A stretch of 9,035 nt of DNA. It comes from an uncultured Clostridia bacterium. GTDB taxonomy: Bacteria; Bacillota; Clostridia; Oscillospirales; Acutalibacteraceae. Both the position numbers and the translations under genes were made by a program. The DNA lies in contig CALYNN010000057.1 in assembly GCA_945221685.1 (NCBI GenBank), positions 1 through 9,035 of the forward strand, in the 5' to 3' direction. Below the pieces are notes generated by a model that was given only the letters and a program-made list of their open reading frames with translations, ran no database searches and was not told where the DNA came from. Each line of letters starts with the position of its first letter. Position 1 is the stretch's first letter. Of this stretch, positions 1 through 7,452 are shown piece after piece.

Positions 1-346
1 AGCCTATATCATATGTACCGCCGTCACCTCCGAAGGTGATAAACTTATATGTTTCATCAAGCTTACCCTTACGGCGCAGAGCATTGTATGCGCCTTCAAC
101 ACCCGACATAGTTGCGCCTGCATTTTCAAAGGCGTTGTGAATATAGCTATCCTTATAGGCAGTATAGGGATACATAAAGGTTGAAACCTCAAGACAGCCT
201 GTTGCATTACCTATAACGGCCTTATCTCCCGGCTTGATAGCTTTAAGCACATTTCTTACTGCGATTGTTCCGCCGCAGCCTGCGCACATTCTGTGGCCTC
301 CTGCAAGACGGTCCTCTCTCGAAACAAATTCTTTAAAATTATACAT
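1..346 (-). CDS. porB: 2-oxoacid:ferredoxin oxidoreductase, beta subunit (ThDP-binding), 3' end cut by window
   Basis: This is the catalytic thiamine-diphosphate subunit of a four-subunit pyruvate/2-oxoacid:ferredoxin oxidoreductase, which interconverts 2-oxoacid + CoA with acyl-CoA + CO2 and passes electrons to ferredoxin in the cytoplasm. Only the first 115 residues are visible; the frame is still open at base 1. Cys21 and Cys24 (CAGCGG) and Cys51 (ATGCLEV) match three of the four ligands of the beta-subunit [4Fe-4S] cluster. The ThDP/Mg motif begins at residues 107-115 (GDGGTYDIG), right at the edge. The start ATG at 346-344 follows a strong AGGAGG at 360-355 with 8-nt spacing; the first A of that site is the last base of the porA stop codon, so the two genes are closely coupled. 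It is the last visible gene of the T-box-controlled operon. Family assignment is firm; the substrate (pyruvate, 2-oxobutyrate or a branched-chain oxoacid) cannot be read from this fragment. Confidence 0.93.
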   Translation of the reverse strand, partial: MYNFKEFVSREDRLAGGHRMCAGCGGTIAVRNVLKAIKPGDKAVIGNATGCLEVSTFMYPYTAYKDSYIHNAFENAGATMSGVEGAYNALRRKGKLDETYKFITFGGDGGTYDIG

Positions 347-359
347 AAAGCTACCCTCC

Positions 360-1541
360 TTACTCTCTTACGCCCATATAGCGATAAGGGTTTTCAACCC
401 TGCCGTCCTCGGCAATTTTAATAAGCTCTTTATAAACATTCTCCATATCGGATACTCTTACATCTCTGCCGCCCAAGCCGTAAACATAATTAACGGTCAG
501 CGCCCTTGAACCTGCTCTGTAAAGAGCCGTTGTAACCTCTGCACCGAGAGGTCCGCAGCTATCGTTATATGACTCTGTTCTATCCATCAAAGCAACAGCT
601 TTAACATTCTTGAGGCTTTCGGCAATTTCTTCAGACGGGAACGGTCTGAAAAGTCTGATTTTAACAAGGCCTGCTTTAACGCCGTCCTCTCTCAATTTAT
701 CTACGGCGTCCTTTGCGGTGCCTGCCGCAGAGCCTATAATAACTACTGCATACTCTGCGTCGTCCATTTTATATTCTTCAAAAAGTCCGTATTCCCTGCC
801 GGATATTTTTGCATATTCCTTTGCAACATCAAGAGTAACCTGCTTTGCATTTTTAAGTGCTTCGGCCTGTGCCCTTTTTGCCTCAAAATAATAGTTAGTT
901 ACACTATAAGGACCGACCGCCATAGGACATTCGGGATTGAGTAATGAGTTGTCGGGATTATACTCGCCAACAAAATTTTTAACATCCTCATCCTCGTTAA
1001 GCACAATGTTCTCCACAGCATGAGAGGTAATGAATCCGTCTTGGCAAATCATAACCGGCAGCTTAACATCCTTGTGCTCGGCAATGCGGTATGCCATACA
1101 AAGATTGTCATATACCTCTTGATTATTTTCGGCATATATTTGAATCCAGCCAGCGTCCCTTGCACCCATTGAATCGCTGTGGTCACAGTTAATATTAATA
1201 GGTCCCGACAATGCGCGGTTTACAAGAGTAAGCACACAGGGCAAGCGGTTGGAGGCCGCAAGATAAAGCTCCTCCCACATAAGCGCCATACCTGCCGAGG
1301 AGGTGGCTGTTACGCTTCGTGCGCCTGCCGCCTGTGCACCGATTACCGCAGACATTGCGGAATGCTCGGATTCAACAGGGATAAACTCACTGTCTACAAG
1401 ACCATTTGCTACAAGCTTTGAAAAATACTGCGGAATTTCCGTTGACGGGGTAATAGGAAACGCCGCCATAACATCGGGGTTAATTTGACGCAGAGCCTCT
1501 GCAACTGCTTCGTTACCGCTTAATCTGTCTTTACGAGCCAT
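360..1541 (-). CDS. porA: 2-oxoacid:ferredoxin oxidoreductase, alpha subunit
   Basis: This 393-residue protein is a full-length alpha subunit of the PorGDAB-type enzyme. It carries the pyrimidine-side ThDP domain and part of the substrate pocket. Visible landmarks are FPITPSTE at 28-35 (the family YPITP motif, with Thr31 of the type that contacts the substrate carboxylate in characterised PFOR), VESEHSA at 56-62, NRALSGPINI at 108-117 (conserved Arg109), CDHSDSM at 119-125 and the C-terminal GLGGRD motif. It ends in VRE after an RYMGVRE tail typical of the family. The start ATG at 1541-1539 lies 1 nt after the porD stop and uses a GGAGGGGG ribosome site inside the end of porD, so it is translationally coupled. 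It resembles Thermotoga-type PorA closely as I recall that sequence, but the same fold serves 2-ketoisovalerate (Vor) enzymes, so pyruvate specificity is not proven. The T-box in front of the operon argues for a role tied to amino-acid supply. Confidence 0.95.
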   Translation of the reverse strand: MARKDRLSGNEAVAEALRQINPDVMAAFPITPSTEIPQYFSKLVANGLVDSEFIPVESEHSAMSAVIGAQAAGARSVTATSSAGMALMWEELYLAASNRLPCVLTLVNRALSGPININCDHSDSMGARDAGWIQIYAENNQEVYDNLCMAYRIAEHKDVKLPVMICQDGFITSHAVENIVLNEDEDVKNFVGEYNPDNSLLNPECPMAVGPYSVTNYYFEAKRAQAEALKNAKQVTLDVAKEYAKISGREYGLFEEYKMDDAEYAVVIIGSAAGTAKDAVDKLREDGVKAGLVKIRLFRPFPSEEIAESLKNVKAVALMDRTESYNDSCGPLGAEVTTALYRAGSRALTVNYVYGLGGRDVRVSDMENVYKELIKIAEDGRVENPYRYMGVRE

Positions 1542-1542
1542 A

Positions 1543-1845
1543 TTACCTTACCCCCTCCATAGTAATCGCACCGACATGGCAGCTTTTTACGCAAATGCCG
1601 CAGCCCTTGCAGTGATTATAGTCAAATGCGCCGCGCTTGCCGTCAATAACGGGAATACAGCTATCGGGGCAAACGGGAACGCACATAAGGCAATGAATAC
1701 ATTTTGATTCGTCGATAACAGGCTGAACAGATGTCCACTCACCTGTATTAAATTCCTCGGAGGTTTTTTCGCCGTAAATCTGCATACCCTCTGTTAAATC
1801 CTGCCACGAGCAGTCAAGATGAAGCTTTTCAAGATTTGATTTCAT
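1543..1845 (-). CDS. porD: 2-oxoacid:ferredoxin oxidoreductase, delta subunit (2x[4Fe-4S] ferredoxin)
   Basis: This 100-residue ferredoxin-like subunit carries electrons from the ThDP/FeS centre of PorB to external ferredoxin. Two cysteine clusters are visible: C49-x2-C52-x2-C55-x3-C59-P and C79-x2-C82-x2-C85-x3-C89. Together they give the eight ligands for two [4Fe-4S] clusters. The proline that normally follows the fourth cysteine is present in the first motif (CPDSC) but is histidine in the second (CHVG), and there is an additional Cys63. The N-terminal ~40 residues (including WQDLTEGMQIYG) form the extension usual for PorD. The start ATG at 1845-1843 is preceded by AGGAGG lying inside the last codons of porG, with only 2 nt between the porG stop and this start. 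Order G-D-A-B is the classical order of the four-subunit enzyme. Confidence in family is high. Confidence 0.94.
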   Translation of the reverse strand: MKSNLEKLHLDCSWQDLTEGMQIYGEKTSEEFNTGEWTSVQPVIDESKCIHCLMCVPVCPDSCIPVIDGKRGAFDYNHCKGCGICVKSCHVGAITMEGVR

Positions 1846-1847
1846 AA

Positions 1848-2429
1848 TTATGCCTCCTGCTTTACTTCGTCATAAGCCATTTTAAGAGCATTCATATTGC
1901 CCTCAATAACCTCAGGCTTTGATGAGAATTTATGTGAAAATGAGTTTTCCATTTCCGTAAAGAAGGTTTCCTTGTCCATTACTCCCGAAACCTTTACGAT
2001 TGCCGCAAGCATTGGAGTATTTGGGAAATACTTTCCAAGGCACGCCGTTGAAACCTTTCTTGCGTCGATAGTATAAAGTCTTCCTTTATAGTTGCCCATT
2101 TTTGCTCTTATGAATTCGGGTGACTTATGAGTATTTACGATTATTGCACCGTCCTCTTTTATACCCTCTGCAACATTTACAACATCAATCAGGCCGGAAT
2201 CAACAACCACCACATAATCAGGCTCATAAATATTTGAATGAACTCTTATTTTTTCGGAGCTTATTCTGTTATATGCCGTAATGGGTGCACCCATTCTTTC
2301 GGGACCGTATTCGGGGAACCCCTGAACGAAGCTGCCTGTTTTAAACGCAACATCTGCCAGCAGGAGCGCCGCTGTTTTAGCACCCTGACCGCCTCGTCCG
2401 TGCCAACGGATTTCAACTGATTTTGACAT
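1848..2429 (-). CDS. porG: 2-oxoacid:ferredoxin oxidoreductase, gamma subunit
   Basis: This 193-residue gamma subunit is the first gene of the operon. The N-terminal motif IRWHGRGGQGAKTAA and the following GFPEYGPERMGAPI are hallmarks of the 2-oxoacid:acceptor oxidoreductase gamma domain, which completes the CoA-binding side of the complex. The length equals the normal family length. I chose the ATG at 2429-2427 (MSKSVEIRW), which has an AGAGGG ribosome site about 6 nt upstream. A longer in-frame reading exists from 2477, but its extra 16 codons begin inside the loop of the T-box terminator and run through its T-tract, so they are leader RNA and not protein. An in-frame ATG at 2450 directly follows the T-tract and has no ribosome site. 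Expression depends on read-through of the upstream T-box terminator. Confidence 0.94.
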   Translation of the reverse strand: MSKSVEIRWHGRGGQGAKTAALLLADVAFKTGSFVQGFPEYGPERMGAPITAYNRISSEKIRVHSNIYEPDYVVVVDSGLIDVVNVAEGIKEDGAIIVNTHKSPEFIRAKMGNYKGRLYTIDARKVSTACLGKYFPNTPMLAAIVKVSGVMDKETFFTEMENSFSHKFSSKPEVIEGNMNALKMAYDEVKQEA

Positions 2430-2450
2430 AATATCCCTCTTTCTCAACAT

Positions 2451-2488
2451 AAAATAAAAAGCCTCTCTGCCATACAAGGCAAAGAGGC
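2451..2488 (-). terminator. T-box intrinsic terminator (regulated)
   Basis: GCCTCTTTGCC (2488-2478) pairs with GGCAGAGAGGC (2471-2461) as an 11-bp stem with one G-U pair and a 6-nt loop, followed by TTTTTATTTT (2460-2451). The 5' arm overlaps the CTCTTT needed by the antiterminator, so the two structures exclude each other. The porG start codon is 21 nt beyond the T-tract. Confidence 0.93.
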
Positions 2489-2710
2489 GATAATTACCGC
2501 GGTACCACTCTTTTTCGTTATTGCTAACGCACTTTATGTACTAACATACACTATCCTGCTAACGGGGGAAGCCGTCTGCGCCTACTATTGTTCAGCACAG
2601 CCACTCAGAGAGGATAATTTGCTTAACACTGTGCCGCCTTGCACCGACCGACGACTCTCTGAAACAGCTTCATAAGCAAACCGTGTTCTCATCAATGTGT
2701 TATATTTATT
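2451..2710 (-). promoter_or_regulatory. T-box riboswitch leader, probable tRNA-Ile sensor, upstream of porGDAB
   Basis: The minus-strand leader shows the ordered parts of a class I T-box. The base of Stem I has GATGAG (2693-2688) facing CTGAGTGG (2608-2601), a kink-turn-like GA pairing. A long helix joins TTTGCTTA (2680-2673) to TAAGCAAA (2625-2618). The distal AGAGAG bulge is at 2660-2655, the apical loop GGTGCAAGG at 2645-2637, and the closing helix is GTCGTC/GGCGGC. A CCGTTA element (2565-2560) fits Stem IIA/B. A Stem III-like hairpin with TATGT/ACATA arms follows. The T-box proper, AGAGTGGTACCGCGG, is at 2511-2497, and its AAAGAG (2513-2508) can pair with CTCTTT (2486-2481) as antiterminator. 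The 3' specifier strand AAATTATCC (2620-2612) offers ATT followed by A, or ATC at the usual distance from the kink-turn; both are isoleucine. The bulge TGGT requires discriminator base A73, which fits tRNA-Ile and argues against Ser or Asn. T-box identity is near certain; Ile specificity is an inference. Confidence 0.95.
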
Positions 2711-2716
2711 GCGAAT

Positions 2717-2745
2717 ATAATAATACTTTAGGTAAAATTTGTCAA
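2717..2745 (-). promoter_or_regulatory. Sigma-A promoter of the T-box/por operon
   Basis: A perfect -35 TTGACA (2745-2740) and a -10 TATTAT (2722-2717) are separated by exactly 17 nt. Transcription should start near 2710, placing the whole T-box Stem I inside the transcript. The strong promoter is consistent with control being exerted mainly at the terminator. Confidence 0.85.
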
Positions 2746-2770
2746 GGCTTTTATTTATAAATATGCAAAA

Positions 2771-2964
2771 TTAACTTACCTTTATTTTGAAAACATAGTA
2801 GCCTTCTCTGTAAGAGATTACACATTCCTCACCTTTTCCCGACTGAACGCAGATAACCTTTGAAGTATCTGTTTCGGTATCATAATATTTGGGTATGAAA
2901 TAAATATATTTACTGTTTGCTGAATCGGAGAACTGCCTTTAATTAGTTCTTTACTGATTTTCAT
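2771..2964 (-). pseudogene. Small frameshifted gene remnant of unknown function
   Basis: An ATG at 2964-2962 with a GAGG ribosome site starts MKISKELIKGS, which looks like the first residues of PadR-type regulators. That frame then gives an unconvincing peptide and stops at 2818 (48 residues). From 2938 the -1 frame is open for 55 residues to a stop at 2773-2771 and reads like genuine protein: SKYIYFIPKYYDTETDTSK, then VICVQSGKGEECVISYREG and a YYVFKIKVS end. It has no ATG, GTG or TTG start of its own. The simplest reading is a single-base frameshift near 2930-2941 in a gene of about 64 codons, or a fusion of two decayed fragments. I do not recognise the C-terminal part. No terminator follows; the por promoter begins about 25 nt downstream. 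A sequencing or assembly indel is possible. Confidence 0.5.
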
Positions 2965-2979
2965 AATAATACCTCGATT

Positions 2980-3001
2980 TCTAATGTATTAGATTTGTCA
3001 A
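2980..3001 (-). promoter_or_regulatory. TTGACA box with adjoining operator-like palindrome
   Basis: TTGACA at 3001-2996 is followed after 2 nt by TCTAAT-AC-ATTAGA (2993-2980), an inverted repeat with 6-bp arms in the position where a repressor would block a promoter. No acceptable -10 box lies 16-18 nt downstream; the sequence there is already the ribosome site of the small remnant gene, so the promoter may have lost its -10 by deletion. The box overlaps the T-tract of the groEL terminator. The binding factor is unknown. Confidence 0.45.
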
Positions 3002-3046
3002 CAATAAAAAAACAGCCTATAGCTGTAATAAAAGCCATAGACTGTT
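3001..3046 (-). terminator. Intrinsic terminator of groES-groEL
   Basis: AACAGTCTATGGC (3046-3034) pairs with GCTATAGGCTGTT (3023-3011) as a 13-bp stem with two G-U pairs and a 10-nt loop, followed by TTTTTATT. It begins 21 nt after the groEL stop codon. Confidence 0.92.
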
Positions 3047-3067
3047 TAATATTACGAAAATGCCTTA

Positions 3068-4714
<1,647 letters not shown>

Positions 4715-4729
4715 TCATCCTTTCGCAAA

Positions 4730-5143
<414 letters not shown>

Positions 5144-5193
5144 TTATATATCAATTAGGCGAATAAAATAACTTATTCAGCCGCATTTAATAG

Positions 5194-5230
5194 AAAAAAA
5201 TGCCCTGCGATAATGAACCGCAGAGCATTT
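5194..5230 (-). terminator. Intrinsic terminator of upp-uraA
   Basis: AAATGCTCTGCG (5230-5219) pairs with CGCAGGGCATTT (5209-5198) as a 12-bp stem with one G-U pair and a 9-nt loop, followed by a T-tract to 5194. It begins 12 nt after the uraA stop. The 5101-5193 stretch beyond it is AT-rich and I see no gene in it. Confidence 0.92.
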
Positions 5231-5242
5231 GAAAAGCTATAA

Positions 5243-6601
5243 TTATTCTGCCTTTTCCTCTACATTCTGAGTAGACTTTGAGAAGTCGTAATCCTTACCG
5301 GGAAAAACAATGTTAAGAATGATACCTGCAAGAGCCGCAATAGCAAGAGCAGAGAGAGTAATATTGATTTCGCCGATTGAGAATGATACGCCGTCGCCCA
5401 AGCCAAGAGCACAAACAAGAATTACTGCCGCAATAATTGTATTTCTGGGCTTTGAGAAATCAACCTTGTTTTCAACCATATTTCTTACACCGATAGCGGA
5501 AATCATACCGTAAAGAACAAAGGAAATACCGCCGACAATTGCCGCAGGCATCGAGTTAATCAGTGCGGCAAACTTTGGAGAGAATGAGAATATGATTGCA
5601 AAGTAAGCGGCAATTCTTACTACTCTCGGATCATATACCTTTGAAAGAGCAAGTACGCCTGTATTCTCGCCGTAGGTTGTATTTGCAGGGCCGCCGAAGA
5701 GTGATGAAAGAGTTGTTGCAAGACCGTCGCCTGTAAGTGAACGGTGAAGACCGGGGTCTGCAATATAGTTTTTGCCGCAGGTTGCGCTGATAGCTGAAAT
5801 ATCGCCGATATGCTCCATCATGGTTGCAAGAGCGATAGGCATAATAGCGATAATGGCTGTGATTGCCTTTGAGCTGTCGTGAACGCCGCCGAATACGGTT
5901 GAGCTCCAATCAATCGGGAAGCCGATCCAAGCGGCTTCTTTTACTGCAGTAAAATCGATAGCGAAGCTTTCAACGCCGAAGCCGTTACCTACAACTGCAG
6001 CTACTGCGTAAGCGCCGAGGATACCCAAAAGAATAGGAATAATCTTTGCCATACCCTTGCCGAATATGTTGAAGATAATTACAAGGCCTAAAGCAATTAA
6101 TGCAAGCCACCAGTTATTTGAGCAGTTGTTTACAGCGGTGGGAGCAAGTCCGAGACCGATTGCCACAATGATAGGACCGGTTACAACAGGCGGGAAGAAT
6201 TTCATTACCTTGTTAATGCCGATAAGCTTGATGATTGCGGCAAGAACAAGATAAACAAGTCCTGCGCAGGCAACGCCAAGGCAAGCATAAGGAAGCATTT
6301 CCTTATTGGGAGTTCCATCCTCAAGCATAGGAGCTATTGTTGCATATCCGCCGAGGAATGCAAACGATGAGCCTAAAAATGCAGGAACCTGAAACTTTGT
6401 GAAAAGGTGGAACAAAAGAGTTCCCAAGCCTGCCATAAGCAGAGTGGTTGACATATCAAGTCCGGTGATAAGAGGAACGAGAACAGTTGCGCCGAACATA
6501 GCGAACATATGCTGGAAGCCCAACACTATCATTCTTGGTGCGCCGAGCTTTCTGGCATCGTAAATGCCTTCCTGACCGACTTTAATTTTTTCTTTAGCCA
6601 T
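5243..6601 (-). CDS. uraA: Uracil permease (NCS2 / nucleobase:cation symporter-2 family)
   Basis: This 452-residue membrane protein is a uracil (possibly uracil/xanthine) symporter of the NCS2 family with many hydrophobic segments, consistent with the 14-helix fold. Landmarks are the QH pair at 30-31 in GFQHMFAMFGATVLVP, PAFLGSSFAF at 73-82, FFPPVVTG at 135-142, EHIGD at 263-267 and GGPANTTYGENTGVLA at 303-318. Glu263 and Glu312 match the two substrate-binding glutamates of E. coli UraA (Glu241, Glu290); the position of UraA His245 is Asp267 here. The C-terminus is short and acidic. The start ATG at 6601 follows a GAGGT site, 34 nt after upp, and a terminator follows the stop. Linkage to upp strongly favours uracil over xanthine as substrate. 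The gene could equally be called pyrP. Confidence 0.93.
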   Translation of the reverse strand: MAKEKIKVGQEGIYDARKLGAPRMIVLGFQHMFAMFGATVLVPLITGLDMSTTLLMAGLGTLLFHLFTKFQVPAFLGSSFAFLGGYATIAPMLEDGTPNKEMLPYACLGVACAGLVYLVLAAIIKLIGINKVMKFFPPVVTGPIIVAIGLGLAPTAVNNCSNNWWLALIALGLVIIFNIFGKGMAKIIPILLGILGAYAVAAVVGNGFGVESFAIDFTAVKEAAWIGFPIDWSSTVFGGVHDSSKAITAIIAIMPIALATMMEHIGDISAISATCGKNYIADPGLHRSLTGDGLATTLSSLFGGPANTTYGENTGVLALSKVYDPRVVRIAAYFAIIFSFSPKFAALINSMPAAIVGGISFVLYGMISAIGVRNMVENKVDFSKPRNTIIAAVILVCALGLGDGVSFSIGEINITLSALAIAALAGIILNIVFPGKDYDFSKSTQNVEEKAE

Positions 6602-6635
6602 TTTTTACCTCGATTCTTTTTTATTTTTATTAAAA

Positions 6636-7268
6636 TTATTTTGTACCGAAAATTCTGTCTCCGGCGTCTCCTAAGCCGGGAACGATGTAGCAATCTTCAT
6701 TAAGCTTTTCATCAAGGTCTGCACAATAAATATCTACATCCGGATGCGCCTCTTTAAGGGCTTCAAGTCCTTCAGGCGCGGCGATTATGCACATAAAAAT
6801 AATCTTTCTTGGGTTTCTCTTTTTGATTTGAGATATTGCGTCAATAGCAGAGCCGCCCGTTGCAAGCATTGGGTCAACTACAAAAACATCTCTTTCCTCA
6901 ATATCCTTAGGAAGCTTACAGTAATACTCAACGGGAGTATGTGTGGTTTCGTCTCTGTAAAGTCCGATATGCCCTACTCTTGCGGCAGGCACAAGGCTTA
7001 AACAGCCGTCAACCATTCCGAGACCTGCACGAAGAATGGGAACAAATGCAAGCTTTCTTCCTGCAATATGGCGGCAATTTGCAATACCGCAGGGAGTTTC
7101 AACCTTAATCTGCTCCGTGGGCAAATCTCTGGTAGCCTCGTAGGTCATAAGCATGGCAATTTCATTAACAAGCTGGCGGAAATCTTTAGTGCTTGTCCGC
7201 ACATCGCGAAGAATGCTGAGCTTATGGCGGATAAGAGGATGATCAAAAATAACAACTTTTCTGTCCAT
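6636..7268 (-). CDS. upp: Uracil phosphoribosyltransferase
   Basis: This 210-residue enzyme converts uracil + PRPP to UMP + pyrophosphate in pyrimidine salvage. The PRPP-binding loop [13 protein letters not shown] is at 129-141. The family motifs ILRAGLGM (78-85), GLYRDE (102-107) and the C-terminal uracil-binding [17 protein letters not shown] (194-210) are all intact. Length is normal. I use the ATG at 7268-7266 ([11 protein letters not shown]), which has a GGAGGA site about 9 nt upstream. An upstream TTG at 7304 would add 12 residues but lies about one base from the -10 box, too close to be transcribed usefully. It is the first gene of an operon with uraA, so the imported uracil is trapped as UMP. 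The leader is only about 30 nt and contains no PyrR-type attenuator. Confidence 0.98.
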   Translation of the reverse strand: MDRKVVIFDHPLIRHKLSILRDVRTSTKDFRQLVNEIAMLMTYEATRDLPTEQIKVETPCGIANCRHIAGRKLAFVPILRAGLGMVDGCLSLVPAARVGHIGLYRDETTHTPVEYYCKLPKDIEERDVFVVDPMLATGGSAIDAISQIKKRNPRKIIFMCIIAAPEGLEALKEAHPDVDIYCADLDEKLNEDCYIVPGLGDAGDRIFGTK

Positions 7269-7304
7269 GGTCCTATTCCTCCAAATTAAATTTTTATCTT
7301 TCAA

Positions 7305-7333
7305 ATAATATCATAATACGACATTAAGCACAA
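7305..7333 (-). promoter_or_regulatory. Probable promoter of upp-uraA
   Basis: -10 TATTAT (7310-7305) lies 17 nt after a weak -35 TTGTGC (7333-7328), which keeps only the TTG core. Transcription would start near 7298, giving a leader of about 30 nt. The -10 and spacing are good; the weak -35 lowers confidence. Confidence 0.55.
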
Positions 7334-7414
7334 GAAGTGTTACAAAGATGTAATTAATTTTTTTACTGTAATATTTTTACTTAAATCAATAATGCCTATA
7401 CTGAAAGCACATAC

Positions 7415-7441
7415 AAAAAAGCGGCAGAAAATTTCCGCCGC
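7415..7441 (-). terminator. Intrinsic terminator after the GH43 gene
   Basis: GCGGCGGAA (7441-7433) pairs with TTCTGCCGC (7429-7421) around a 3-nt loop, as a 9-bp stem with one G-U pair, followed by TTTTTT (7420-7415). It begins 11 nt after the stop codon of the arabinanase gene. Confidence 0.9.
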
Positions 7442-7452
7442 ATAATTTGATG

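Noticed and set aside
234..1488. Plus-strand open frames opposite porA and porB
   Set aside because: They are antisense shadows of well-recognised genes, with no ribosome sites or recognisable protein sequence.
2430..2477. 16-codon upstream extension of porG
   Set aside because: It starts in the loop of the T-box terminator and passes through its T-tract; the ATG at 2429 has the ribosome site and gives the normal family length.
5165..5180. Weak inverted repeat around GAATAA/TTATTC between groES and uraA
   Set aside because: Short AT-rich arms, no T-tract or promoter association; the real terminator is at 5194-5230.
7269..7304. 12-codon TTG extension of upp
   Set aside because: It begins next to the -10 box and lacks a ribosome site; the ATG at 7268 has GGAGGA and matches the family N-terminus.
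7340..7353. TTACA-n4-TGTAA inverted repeat upstream of the upp promoter
   Set aside because: Only 5-bp arms in AT-rich DNA and no known matching operator; not above what chance would give.
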